This document shows, one piece after another, positions 31,241 through 42,364 of a stretch of 64,000 bases of DNA. A program made the position numbers and the translations under genes. The notes under the pieces were generated by a model. The model saw only the letters and a program-made list of their open reading frames with translations, was not told where the DNA came from and did no database searches. The DNA is from Zasmidium citrigriseum (Eukaryota > Ascomycota > Dothideomycetes > Mycosphaerellales > Mycosphaerellaceae): NCBI GenBank assembly GCA_002786025.1, contig NHNW01000001.1:1736001-1800000 (forward strand), written 5' to 3'. Each line of letters begins with the position of its first letter. Position 1 is the stretch's first letter.

Positions 31241-33790
31241 ATGGACATCCTCAAGGAAGGCGAGCACCGCGGGTCGGGCTCAACATCTGGCGCGGCCATC
31301 CTCGGAGCCTTCATACCGACCTTCATCGTTGCCGTCATCTACGTTGTCGCTTTCGTTTTGGTGCGGAATCGCTTTCGAAAGGTCTACGCCCCAAGAACGT
31401 TCCTGGGCACGATACCAGAAAAGGACCGGACTCCAACCTCACGGGCTGAAGACTGGTGGTGGTTCAAGGACTTCCGCAGTCTGTCAGATCAATTTGTTCT
31501 CCAGCATAACTCTCTCGATGCCTGGCTGTTCCTCCGGTATCTGAAGTTTATTGTCGCCATATGCTTTGCTGGCGCTTGCCTTACCTGGCCGATCCTGTTT
31601 CCGATCAATGCCACTGGTGGAGGTGATAGAGAGCAGCTCGATAAGATTGCACTTGGAAATGTCAAGAAGAACAATCACCTATGGGCTCATACCGTTGTGT
31701 CGTGGGTGCTCTTCTTAGGCATCTTTCTGGTGATTGCTTTTGAACGTTTGCAACTCATTGGATTCCGCCAAGCATGCTATCTGAATGAGAAACATGCGGC
31801 GAGATTGTCGGCAAGGACTGTGCTCTTCCTGAATGCGCCGGCTGATGCACTACAACCGAGCAATTTGAAGTCATACTTCGGGGAGCAGGCAGAGCATGGC
31901 TGGCCTGTCAAAGACACCGGCGATTTGGATGAGCTCATCGAGAAGAGAAATGGTGCAGCTTTCGGCTTGGAGAGTGCGGAGATGGACTTGATTGTGAAGG
32001 CTGTCAAGAGTCGAAAGGGCGGCTCTCAAGCTGTAAATGGCTCAGCGGCTCAAGAAGAGCAGTCGGCTGTGCCAAAGCACCAGCGACCTACTACGAGGAA
32101 GCCTCCGATTGTTGGGACGAAGATGGACCGCATCGAGACGTTGAGGAAGAAGGTCAATGAGCTCGTTGGAACGATTGACGCACACCGAGCGGCTCCAGGC
32201 AGGAATGTCTCAGATCATTCCGCCATCTTCGTTTCCTTTGCAAGTCAGGAGGCTGCACACAGGGCATTCCAGCAAATCACCTTTCAGCCTAAAATTCCTC
32301 TCCAGGACCGCTACCTTGCTGTCCAGCCGAAGGAGGTCCTTTGGAAGAACGTCCAGCTACCGGTCGCCAACCGTGTTTCGAAAGCTACGCTCGCGTTGAT
32401 CTTTGTGATTGCCTTCACAATCTTCTTCTCGATTCCTGTTGGTATCATTGGTACTTGGTCGAATGCCAAACAGCTTGCGGATAAAGTCGAATGGCTTAGC
32501 TGGCTCAACGATCTTCCACCGTGGATTCTTGGTCTTCTTACCGGTTTGGTCCCGCCCTTCCTGACGAGTTGGTTCGTTTCGTACGTTCCAAAGCTCTTCC
32601 GCCACATTGCAAAGCTTTCGGGCGAGCCCACCACCCCGCAAGCCGAATTGAAAACGCAGGCTTGGTTCATGGTCTTTCAGGTAATTCAGGTCTTCTTGGT
32701 GACGACCGTTTCTTCCGGAACCGCAGCGGTTGTGACGAAGATCATGCGCGAGCCTCATTCGGCGCCTGCCCTGCTGGCTGAGAACCTGCCCACGGCGTCC
32801 AATTTCTACCTGACCTACTTCTTGTTGCAAGGCTTGACGAGCTCTTCTCAGAATCTGCTGGATTACTCCGAGCTCTTCGAATACCTCTTCTACGAGTACT
32901 TCTGGAATAAGACCCCGAGAGAGAAATTCCAGACCTATGCTTCCATGCGAGGGACACCATGGGCGGCGTGGTATCCGAAGTTCACCAACTTCTTCGTCAT
33001 TGCCGTGGCCTATGCCTGTATCCAGCCTCTGATTCTGGGATTTGCGACGATCGGCATATTCTTTTTCTACCTCAGCTATCGGTACAGCCTGCTGTACGTA
33101 CGTCAGACGAAGATCGATACTAAGGGCGAGTCATACAAGCGAGCTCTTCAGCAGATGCCGACAGGTCTGTACATCGCAGAGCTGTGCTTGATCGGACTAT
33201 TCAGTGCGAGGAAAGCAGCTGTACAGGCTACGCTCATGATCATCCTCTTGGCGATCACTGCTGTGGCCAACTTCTTACTCGACAGAATGTTGAAGCCTCT
33301 CGATCTGTATCTAGGAGTTGACAAGTGGCAAGAGCAAGAAGTTCCTCTCTTAGCTGAAGAGGATGGCATCGATCCTAACGACACAGCTGGACTGCATGCA
33401 GCATCCCATGGAAGACGACTCGGCATCAAACGCCTACCGAATCCCGCTCCAAGGGTACTATCAGACTTCTTCGATTCGATCATTTCCGCCGCCCGCGACA
33501 AGGCATACTCTTGGCTCGATCAGCCCCGAGTCATGGACGGCGAGGATGCACCACAAGTCAGCGAAGAAGACATCGCCAAGGCGTACATCGCGCCCGCATT
33601 CACATCCAAGACGCCCAAACTGTGGATACCACGGGACAAGTTTGGCGTGTCGAAACAGGAGATCGAGCAGAACGAAGCGGTTGGAATCCAGGCCACCGAC
33701 GAAGCCGCTGAGATTGATGAGAAAGGGAGATTGCATTGGGATTCGAATTTCGAGAATGTGCCTGTCTTCTCCAAGCCCAAGGTTATCTAA
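31241..33790 (+). CDS. CSC1: CSC1/OSCA-family calcium-permeable osmosensitive channel
   Basis: 849 residues, intronless. The architecture is an N-terminal three-helix membrane part (first helix ILGAFIPTFIVAVIYVVAFVLV, about residues 22-43), a cytosolic RRM-like segment (about residues 190-390, with TVLFLNAPADALQPSNLKSYFG and SAIFVSFASQEAAHRAF), then the multi-helix pore module (DUF221/RSN1_7TM; FIIAFTIFFSIP-like helix, SWFVSYVPKLFRHIAKLSG, SSQNLLDYSELFEYLFYEYF). This order is that of fungal Csc1/Rsn1/Phm7 and plant OSCA channels, which open on hyperosmotic or mechanical stress. The tail (about residues 700-849) is cytosolic with several charged segments. ATG 31241 is used because the upstream in-frame start is only TTG. 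Rsn1-type, with a role in exocytosis, is an alternative subgroup. Confidence 0.88.
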   Translation: MDILKEGEHRGSGSTSGAAILGAFIPTFIVAVIYVVAFVLVRNRFRKVYAPRTFLGTIPEKDRTPTSRAEDWWWFKDFRSLSDQFVLQHNSLDAWLFLRYLKFIVAICFAGACLTWPILFPINATGGGDREQLDKIALGNVKKNNHLWAHTVVSWVLFLGIFLVIAFERLQLIGFRQACYLNEKHAARLSARTVLFLNAPADALQPSNLKSYFGEQAEHGWPVKDTGDLDELIEKRNGAAFGLESAEMDLIVKAVKSRKGGSQAVNGSAAQEEQSAVPKHQRPTTRKPPIVGTKMDRIETLRKKVNELVGTIDAHRAAPGRNVSDHSAIFVSFASQEAAHRAFQQITFQPKIPLQDRYLAVQPKEVLWKNVQLPVANRVSKATLALIFVIAFTIFFSIPVGIIGTWSNAKQLADKVEWLSWLNDLPPWILGLLTGLVPPFLTSWFVSYVPKLFRHIAKLSGEPTTPQAELKTQAWFMVFQVIQVFLVTTVSSGTAAVVTKIMREPHSAPALLAENLPTASNFYLTYFLLQGLTSSSQNLLDYSELFEYLFYEYFWNKTPREKFQTYASMRGTPWAAWYPKFTNFFVIAVAYACIQPLILGFATIGIFFFYLSYRYSLLYVRQTKIDTKGESYKRALQQMPTGLYIAELCLIGLFSARKAAVQATLMIILLAITAVANFLLDRMLKPLDLYLGVDKWQEQEVPLLAEEDGIDPNDTAGLHAASHGRRLGIKRLPNPAPRVLSDFFDSIISAARDKAYSWLDQPRVMDGEDAPQVSEEDIAKAYIAPAFTSKTPKLWIPRDKFGVSKQEIEQNEAVGIQATDEAAEIDEKGRLHWDSNFENVPVFSKPKVI

Positions 33791-34419
33791 TTTGTGACCA
33801 GTACTTTATTAGATTGATAGGACCGAGTACGAGGCTACGATCATGTGTGAAAAGCCTGTTCCCTTTCTGGTTGTGATATCGAAAGTCTCTCCGCAGATCC
33901 CTTGCTGTTGGGAAGTGGTGTCATGGCAGACACATGGCAAGCCGTGGCTTTAGGGACTGGAGGATCTGGATTGTCGACGATGATGAAGGAGGCGTTCGCT
34001 CTGACTCCATCAAAGGCGTGCTATAGATGTCTTATAGGCGTGATGGCGTTCATCGGGAGGTTTAGTCAGGTTGATACGGTTGGACCGGGCAAGGATGAGG
34101 TTGAAATACGACTCGCAAAGCTCGGACCAACTCTCCAAATCTCCACGCCAACCATGCAGCTGCCCTGTCAACATGGAGACACTCCTGAAACCTTAATCCG
34201 AAGCGCGACATTGGACCTGCAGGAGCGAGCAGACCCAACGGCAATGATGACGATGCTGCATGTGGACAAACAACTTCCAACATCACCACTCTTTCCAATT
34301 CTGTGCACAAACGGACTTGCTACCAAACACAATACCTCGCCACAACCACGACCGCCAGATGAGATGAACCACCCACTGCTGTCTCATCAATACATGCCAC
34401 CGACTTGAGATCGCCTCAT
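33791..34419. other. Intergenic, CSC1 3' flank and GH3 promoter
   Basis: 629 bp. A 168-codon open frame (33902-34408) begins with CTG/TTG-type codons, has a first ATG at 33923, no domain, and runs into the GH3 leader. I treat it as non-coding. CA-rich leader sequence precedes 34420. Confidence 0.35.
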
Positions 34420-37005
34420 ATGGACGAGAAAGAAGTCGCCACAGCGGAAACGACCGAGCGGACACCTTTCTTGCATCGTGCACAGCAGTCCAAATTCGTC
34501 GTCTTCTGTCTCCGCCACAAACTCATTGTTTTTCCTGTCGCCATCATGGTGCTGCTTCTCCCGCTTCTGGGACTGATAGCGCTGAATACCAAGGAGGCGA
34601 GGGCGGAGTATACGAGTCCGGTCGTTTGGCCGTCGCGTGAGTATTATTCCAACCCTCTTTTCGTGGGCTGGCGGTGCTGATTGTGATGTCTAGCGGAGGG
34701 ATATGGCGCGGGAAACTGGTCACAGTCGTACGAGAAGGCGAGGGCGATGGTCTCGAAGATGACGTTGGAGGAGATGAATAATGTCACCATTGGCTATGAT
34801 CCTGTCAAGGCGAAGACGGGATGTGTTGGACTTTCTGGATCGGCACCAAAGCATGGATTTCCAGGATTATGTCTTCACGATGCGGGCAATGGCGTACGAG
34901 ATAGCGATGGTGTCAATTCGTATGCGTCCGGAATGCATATCGGAGCCTCGTGGAATTCTTCGCTGGCGTATCAGCGAGCGGTGTTCATGGGTGCTGAGTT
35001 CAGAAAGAAGGGAGTCAATGTGGCGTTGGGCCCTGTTGTTGGTCCTGTGGGAAGAATTGCGGAAGGTGGAAGATTCTGGGAGGGCTTTGCGGCGGATCCG
35101 TACCTTACGGGTATCCTGGGAGCCGAGTCTGTGAAGGGTCTTCAAGAGAACGTGATTGCGAGTGTGAAGCATTTTCTCGCGAATGAGCAGGAGACGAATC
35201 GAAGACCGATATCCGACGACGACGGAACGACCGATGCTTCCTCTTCGAATGTGGACGATCATACGATGCACGAGCTTTATCTCTGGCCTTTCCAGGACGC
35301 GCTATATGCTGGAGCGGGCTGTGTGATGTGCAGCTACCAACGACTGAACAACACATACGCTTGTGAGAACAGTAAGGCCATGAATGGTCTCCTCAAAGGA
35401 GAGCTCAACTTCCAAGGATTCATCGTTTCGGATTGGGTCGCTCAGATGAGCGGACTTGATTCTGCGAATGCTGGTCTGGATCTTGCAATGCCAACAAGCG
35501 GATACTGGGACGAAGATAAGCTGGCGAAAGCTGTGAATGATGGCAGTCTTAACAAGACTCGCTTGGTTGATATGGCTACCAGAATCATCGCTACTTGGTA
35601 TCAAATCGGTCAGGACAACCCTGATTTGCCACCAATTGGTGTTGGAATGGCCGTGGATTTGCTTAAGCCCCACGAATTCGTCGATGCTAGGGATCCAGCC
35701 GCGAAGGATTCATTACTCCAGCAGGCGATCGAAGGACACGTTCTGGTGAAGAACGCCAACAACAGTCTGCCTCTGAAGAAGCCAAGAGTCTTGTCTGTCT
35801 TTGGATACGATGCAATTCAGCACCCGATATACAATCCAGGAGCTTTCGACTTCACGTGGAATCGAGACGTGGTCACACTACAGCAGAATCAGCTCAACAG
35901 CCTGGCCCAGAATAAACCGATTCAAGGCGCTCCTCAGACAGCCATGGGAACGCTGGTGGTTGGTGGTGGATCGGGAAGCAATACGCCGGCATATCTTTCA
36001 ACTCCCTACGATGCGCTTCAAGACCGAGCTTACGAAGACAACACGATGATCTTCTACGATTTCACATCCATTGAGCCCAGCGTGGTGTCAAGCTCTGACG
36101 CTTGTCTCGTTTTCATCAACGAGTATTCTTCAGAAGAGTTTGACCGGCCTGGGTTGGCAGATAGCGATTCGGACAATCTGGTGGGCAGTGTTGCGAGGCA
36201 ATGCAACAACACCATCGTCGTAATTCACAATGCCGGCATCCGCCTTGTTGATGAGTGGATCGATCATGAGAATGTGACGGCTGTCATCTTTGCTCATCTT
36301 CCCGGACAAGATGCTGGCAGAGCTGTTGTGCAGCTTTTGTATGGCGATGTCAGTCCCTCAGGTAGACTGCCATACACGGTGGCCAAGAAGGACTCAGACT
36401 ATGGCAACCTGCAAGGCCCATGCGAAGACGATTCACGATCACCGCAATGCTACTACGACGAAGGCGTCAACATCGACTACCGACAATTCCTCGCCAAAGG
36501 CATCACACCACGATATGAATTCGGCTTTGGCCTAACATATACTCAATTCGACTACTCCGGCCTCGATATCAACCTAAACGCCACCTCAACCGCCAATGCA
36601 GCATCTACTGCCCCTTTCTACACGAACGGCACCACCAACCAGAACAGCAATAGAACTGATGTCGGCATCGGTGGTCTGCAATCGCTGTTCGAAAGCATGG
36701 GCACCATCAGCGCAACGATCCAGAACTCCGGCACCATGCTCGCTTCGGAAGTCGCACAACTCTACCTCCAAATCCCAGTCCCCTACAATTCTCGCAATCC
36801 CAGTACGAGGACTCTGCGTGGCTTCCAGAAGGTGGCTGTGAATCCTGGAGATTCTGTCAAGGTGGAATTCCCGTTACGGAGGAAGGATATTAGCTATTGG
36901 GATACGGGCAATCAGACTTGGATCACGCCTTCGGGGGATTTCAAGGTCTATGTCGGGAGGAGCGTGTTGGATTTACCGCTGACAGGGAGCTTTCCGTTGG
37001 ACTGA
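34420..37005 (+). CDS. GH3 family beta-glucosidase with N-terminal membrane anchor
   Basis: Exons 34420-34636 and 34694-37005 (57-bp intron) code 842 residues. GH3 enzymes release terminal beta-linked glucose. The N-terminus (MDEKEVATAETTERTPFLHR) is cytosolic in type and is followed by a long hydrophobic helix (about residues 41-61, PVAIMVLLLPLLGLIAL), so this is a type II membrane protein rather than a secreted one. Catalytic landmarks are the KHFLANEQE loop, the GH3 substrate segment VMCSYQRLNN, and the nucleophile Asp in GFIVSDW. The second alpha/beta domain carries GHVLVKNANNSLPLKK. The C-terminal fibronectin-III-like domain contains YEFGFGLTYTQFDYSGL and a late L-R-G-F-Q-K-V. Length agrees with fungal family-3 enzymes that have an FnIII domain. 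It converges on the ABM gene, with stops 153 bp apart. Confidence 0.88.
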
Positions 37006-37158
37006 ATGGAGGCCGACGCTTCTTGATTGAATTGATGACTATGACTTGAATGAATCGGCGCTTCGGGGTTTGTGCTTCTAGTATGGCGGGAGAGCGCTTC
37101 GAGATAGAGCCTCCTTTGAAGTGAGGTTAATGATTCTACAATCTCATTCACTCCCTCT

Positions 37159-37548
37159 TCACAACAACACTCGATCCAAATCAAACCCCGCCTTCGCCAC
37201 ACTCTTCAATATCACCGGCTCCTTGGCCAGCAACGTCTCCTCCGCCATTCTCGCAAAGAGCTCCTTGAAATGCGGTGTCGTGACGTGCTGATCGTTGGCT
37301 GCTTGAGATTCGTAGGTCTCGACGAAGACGATCTCGGGCGTGGAGGTGTTGATTGTGGTTGTCAATTGGTAGCGGAGAGTTTGGGGTTCTTTGGCGTGGA
37401 CTTGGGCGCAGGTTTGGGTTATGAGGGTGGTTAGCTAGATGGTGAGTCAGTGTTTGATGGAAGAATGATTAATGGAGAGGAGATGTACGTGGTAGAGGCT
37501 TCCCTCGGAGGGTGTGAGGATTGCGGTTACGTGGATTTGTTGAGACAT
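37159..37548 (-). CDS. Small ABM-fold (antibiotic biosynthesis monooxygenase-like) protein
   Basis: Exons 37548-37489 and 37434-37159 code 111 residues with a 54-bp intron. The protein starts MSQQIHVTAILTPSEGSLYH. The fold follows the dimeric alpha/beta-barrel pattern of ABM proteins: strand 1 as above, helix LTTLITQTCAQVHAKEPQT, strand RYQLTTTIN, EIVFVETYESQAANDQHVTTPHFKEL, then a helix RMAEETLL. The ETYES-x2-A-x3-H-x2-(T/S)-x-H-F segment is the usual ABM signature. Family members include quinone-forming oxygenases and stress proteins; substrate cannot be told. It has no targeting signal and is therefore probably cytosolic. Confidence 0.75.
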
Positions 37549-37787
37549 CTTTTTGAGGAAGGCCTGGGTGGATGGGAGTACACAGACTGGCAGTTTGTGG
37601 CTTCGCAGTACTGGTATTTAAGTTGATCGTGTTGGTGATGAGGTTCAGATTGAAGTAGGGTGAAAGTGGCAGGCAAGCCAAGCTAGCAACGAGATGCATA
37701 ATCGGCAACAGCAGTCGAATGACGTTGTATTAACAATCACACATGCAGATTCCGAAATTCTTCCTTAACTACCATTGTCGACTTGCC

Positions 37788-39852
37788 CTAGAACACATTC
37801 TCAGGCACCACAGGAGCAGGCTCCCCAGCCGGCGGACAGAACGCCTCCGCCTCCAACGCTGCATGTGTCATAGCCTCTGCATAGCCATTTGAATCCCTTG
37901 GGAACCTCTCTACTGCACACAAATGTGCATATACCATCGCCTGTATCAAAAACGAACTCTCCGGAATCTCCCTCCTCTTTACTCTCGGCTCCACGATCCC
38001 AAAGAACTCTCGAAACACTTTGTTCACGGAGCCTTTGCCTTCGCCAGAAGAACCGAGAAAGGAGTGGATGTCCAGTCCGCCGTCGTCGTCGCCGCGGAGA
38101 AGCTCGTAGCAGAGGGCCATGTGGGCTTGGCGGTGTTCATTGCGGAACATGATGCCTCTGCTGATCAAGAGTGGTGCGAAGGGGTCGGATCCGGCTTGGT
38201 TCTTGTACACTGCGATGATCTCTTTCATGTATTGCATTGCGAGTCGGGTGATCAGGGTTCTCGAGAGGTAGAGTGCTGGATCATTGAGCATGAAGAATGG
38301 TCGGTGGAGGGCTGCGAGGAACCTCCCATAGGTGAATGATAGGTAGCGGTAGAGGAATGTCTTCTGGTGTTCTGGGACGGTGTCTGTCGTGGAGATAGGG
38401 GCCATGGCTTTGGTGAGCTCAGAGCTGAGTTCAACGACTGACTCAAATCGAAGATATTTTTCGCTGTTCAGAAGGCTCACGATCTTGTGTCTCACATGCA
38501 GTGATTGTGAGAGAACACTCGATAGGTCGCCAAGATTTCCCTCTATTCGTGCATCTACGCTCGAATCCGATGGAAATGATTCAGGTGCGGAAGAAGCTGG
38601 TGATACCCCGGCGGCTAGGGAAGCATGGAGATCCAAGTCCATGATTGCTTCCCACAAACGCCGTTTCTCGCCAGGAACCTCTACCCGATGCAGGCCAACA
38701 GCCATTGCTGTCCGGACATAAGTTCCAGAGTGGATGTACGCGGCCGTAGCATCAAGCTTGAGTAGCTGCTCTGCAAGGCTTAAAGTGGCGAACATGTGTG
38801 CGGTGTGAAGCATGATATCACCAGCCTCCAGCGCAGATGGTGGTATTGAGGATGCAAGGTCCATCCATCTCGCGATAGAGCACTTGGAGATAGGTGCTTT
38901 GTCCTCTGGATACGTAGTATTTGCGATAGCCATAATGACCAAAGTCTTGATCACGAAGCATATCGGTACGCTCTTGGGGTCTGAATGAAGCTTGTTATAC
39001 CAAGGGCCGAAAATGTCGCGATTGATGATGCGATACACCGTATCAAAGGTCTCAAAATATCTTGCAACAAGCTCATGACATGTCTCCGGTGGCGGCAATT
39101 CATCGTAGACTGTTCCAGCGAACTGATGTGGTTGAGGGAGTGGGTTCTGGTCCCGATCTCTATTCAGCCAAGTATTGTCTTCTTGTAGGGGATTGTCGCC
39201 CAATGTATCCCTTCCAAGATATACGAGAAGGGGATCGAATGTTCGCAGAAGCCATGAAGTGTGTGTCCGGCCCCGATGAGGTCTTTGCTGTGGTAGCCAG
39301 TCATGTGTTGGGAGCTTCGACTGAACTTGTTGCGATGGAGTGGTGCGACTTGTGTCATCGAGAACCTGTATGGACCGTTCCTTCTCCACAGAATGTGAGG
39401 ATCTTGGCCGCTGTGCTAGGAATTGAGACAAGTCGGCATCGCTGCCATGGATCTGACTATCGGTCGAGCTCTGCAGTCCACTATCGCTCGGAGTGGTTGA
39501 AGGGACGCTCGGTCGAGCAGGAGCTTGATAATCTTGCTCATTCTTGGCCGGTAACCCATCAAAGCGGCATTCATCCGCACAGCCGTGCCTAGAAACTGGT
39601 CAGACCGTGACCTCTGCCACATGTTTTTGGGTAAACAAAGCCGTAAAATAGGAAAGATGTCGCCAGATCCCCAAAAGAGGGCCCAGCCATCACCCGTGCC
39701 GCATACAACAATCCACATCCTCTCTGAACTCACCTGATACAAGGCCCACAGGGCATCTGCTGATTGCACTTGACTTTTCGCCGATGGCAGATAGCACACG
39801 ACGTCTGCGGCCTAGGGCGCTTATGCTTTCGCCGAGTGATGGTTTCCGTCAT
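37788..39852 (-). CDS. Zn2Cys6 transcription factor with fungal-specific regulatory domain
   Basis: Exons 39852-39734 and 39588-37788 with a 145-bp intron give 639 residues. The first exon is short and is not in frame with the long downstream ORF, so a simple ORF reading would miss it. It starts METhionine-TETITRRK (ATG at 39852) and holds the zinc cluster: C19-x2-C22-x6-C29-x5-C35-x2-C38, with the sixth Cys, C47, just after the splice junction (CIRHGCADEC). The middle-homology domain follows at about residues 170-420 (HELVARYFETFDTVYRIINRD, ATAAYIHSGTYVRTAMAVGLHR), typical of fungal_trans proteins. It is co-oriented with the MFS pump upstream of it, with a 661-bp gap, so regulation of that pump is plausible but unproven. 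The 3 x 20-bp repeat at 39951-40010 lies 99-158 bp before its start. Confidence 0.85.
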
Positions 39853-40513
39853 TTTGCAAGTCCCTATACTCTCAAAGGGTTTCGGTCGAATATCAGGGTT
39901 AATTGCTCACATTCGGAGTGCTCTGAGGCTTTGGTCACTCAAGAGGCGGATTTTCGCCGAGCGACTTTCCTTTTCGCCGAGCGACTTTCCTTTTCGCCGA
40001 GCGACTTTCGTCAGCAGCATTCCGTGGTCAGCGGCCTCAACCGGACAGAAGCTGGGGAATCGATTTGATCCCTCGAGGTGAGAAACGATGCATTCTGGCG
40101 CCTCTATTGCCAGCCCTGGAGGCATTGTCTTACTCCGTGTATGATGTTCATGTATAGGAGGAAACTACTCGCTGGAAGGAAGTGACGTTCAAGCCGAGAG
40201 CCGTGCACAGACCAACGCACGGGCTCAACCCCCTTTCTCTTCGAGCTCGTCTCCTCTGCGTCTCCATCAACGGCACAATCGCCATCCAGAAGACAATCTA
40301 GTCGGTCGTTGAACACGTGGCCGATAACCATGATCAGATCCTAAGGCGTGCGAGCGACGATCACTCACTCGTGAAGACTTGCCATCGACGAGAAGAACCA
40401 GGCATTGAACGTGACATGACTGATATACCATCCTGGGCATCTCAACTAAAAGCTGTCGATATCATTCCGTATTCTGCTTTTCCCTCCCAAATGCTCTCCT
40501 TGCGATTCCTTGC
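39853..40513. promoter_or_regulatory. Promoter region of the Zn2Cys6 gene and MFS 3' flank
   Basis: 661 bp between the two minus-strand genes. It contains the 3 x 20-bp direct repeat (39951-40010). Further copies of the TTTCGCCGA word sit at about 39776-39784 (inside exon 1) and near 39829. No coding exon is supported. Confidence 0.45.
39951..40010. repeat. Three tandem 20-bp repeats in a regulatory region
   Basis: Units ttttcgccgagcgactttcc start at 39951, 39971 and 39991, identical except for the last base of the third. They lie about 100-160 bp before the Zn2Cys6 start codon. Each unit is two helical turns long, so repeated TCGCCGAGCGA cores would lie on the same face of DNA, which suits clustered protein binding sites. 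Confidence 0.85.
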
Positions 40514-42364
40514 TCAATGCAGATTCACAGCAATCTTGCTAGTCATAAAGCTCCTAATATTCGGCAAGAACGCACAGCAGATACAGCTAATCACACCGAA
40601 CGGAATGGTAGTGTACCACACATACTTCAGACTCTCGGCGTACGCCCACTGGCTGGCATACTGCGTCGCCTGGACCATTGCGGCCGTAGCACCGGGAACC
40701 ATAGCTGCGGCGCCGGGGACTTGCGAGGCGTAGGCCTTGACGAGCTCGACGGCGAGGGCCTGGTCTGCGCCGTTCTGGACGGCCGCGGCGCCGACGTAGT
40801 TGGGGAGGTTGTCTGAGAATTGGTTCAAGAAGACGTTGAAGTAGATCGCCGTGCCGATCGAGCCGCCGAGGAAGCGGACGCTGAGTGACAGGGCGCCGAC
40901 TGTGCCGACGAATTCATCGGGTGCGGCGTAGAAGGCGAGGGTGAGAGCTGGAACGACCAGAGCTCCGTTGCCGAAGGCGGAGAAAGTCGCCATGGTAATG
41001 GTGTAGACGGAGTTATCTGGTGTGGAATGTGCGAGGGCACCGGTGAAGGCTGTCATGATGGCGGCGCAGATGAAGAACATTGTTCGAACGTGGCCTTTGG
41101 TGTAGGACATCAGGTAGGAGACGATGCAGGCTCCGCCCAAGATCGCCCAAGGATAGCAGAGGCCGCGGACGCCGATGGTAATGGCGTCGGTGTTGTAGAC
41201 GTATTGGAGGACGATGGGGAAGAAGCCGAGAATCGAATAAAAGTCCTAAAGAAAGGGTCAGAGGCTGTTCTCGCAGAAGGTGTTTGAAGATTGACTTACC
41301 ATTCCAGCAACAAAAACGATCACATAGGCGAGAGCAACCACGCGCTGGCCCTTGAAGATCTTCGATGGGACCATTGGGTATGGGTGAAGACCATACACTT
41401 CCCACAACGGGAAAGCAACAAAGGTCATCAAACCACCAACAATCAGAGGACCAAGAGCGCGACCAGAGACCCAGGGAACTTGATATCCACCAGCCTGAAG
41501 ACCAACCAGGAAAAGAGTAACACCAACGATCGAGAGGAAGGCTCCGACCCAGTCAATGCGCTTGATAATCTCCATGGTTGTAAGACCATCGTGCATGTGT
41601 CGTGGAGGAGGCCTGTAGCAGAAGAACAAGCCCACCATGCCGATGAAGTTCCAGCCGCCGGTGATCAGGAAGCACCAGCGCCAGGTCGAAGCCCGGGTGA
41701 TCAGGACTGAGTAGAGGAGCTGGGGCATGAACGGGACGATGGAGAAGGTGACGAGGGACAGGGTGACGCCTCGCCATCGGACAGGCGTGATCTCAGCGAC
41801 ACTGTTCATCATGTCAGTACTTTCTTTCAAACTCAACCGCGTCAATGATCAGACTCACCCAGCCAGCGCAACCAATTCACAAATACCGGCTCCAATTCCT
41901 CCAATCGCCTGCGCACTCACGGCCGCCGCGAAATTCTGCGCCGTCGCCTGCACAATACTCGCGATGATCAAAAGCAACGTGCCAAACAGACACACCCATC
42001 GTCTGCCCAACAAATCCGTGATGTAACCCACAAAGGGACATATCGCAGCCACAGCAAGAGTGTTGGCCGTGAGCATCCAATTGCCAAAACGCGTGCCAAT
42101 GGACTCCGAGATGGGCAGCAAGTTCGACGAGACGAAGTAGAGAACGATTTGCGAGCCGACGTAGACGAGGCAGAGCGAGGCGACGGCGATCATGCGGGTC
42201 GCGGTCCAGGGCGCATCTTGGGCGTCGGCTTCGTTTTGGAGGAAGCCGGTGGGCGTCTTTTCGAGGTCATTGCTGTTCTTGTACTCGTTGTGGGAATGTT
42301 GGTGTTGGGCGGCCTTCTCGTCGTCGACGGCCGGTGGCGAGGGCGTGTGGTCTTCTACTGCCAT
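40514..42364 (-). CDS. MFS efflux transporter, TRI12-like (DHA2/14-TMS group)
   Basis: Exons 42364-41859, 41801-41300 and 41245-40514 code 579 residues, introns 57 and 54 bp. A 60-residue acidic, His/Asn-rich N-terminus precedes the first helix (MIAVASLCLVYVGSQIVLYFV). The MFS motif A loop reads VGYITDLLGRRWVCLFG, and GGIGAGICELVALAG and VAEITPVRWRGV follow across intron 1. The spacing, YRPPP loop and late GADQALAVELVKAYASQVPG segment fit the fungal trichothecene-efflux-pump-like family, which exports toxic or foreign compounds. No trichothecene genes are present, so the name describes the family and not the substrate. It lies upstream of, and is co-oriented with, the Zn2Cys6 gene. Confidence 0.85.

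Noticed and set aside
33902..34408. 168-codon ORF before the GH3 gene
   Set aside because: No domain, no clear ATG context, falls in promoter/leader sequence.
37788..42364. Secondary-metabolite cluster (Zn2Cys6, MFS, ABM protein)
   Set aside because: No PKS, NRPS, terpene or other backbone gene in the window; a regulator and pump alone do not make a cluster.
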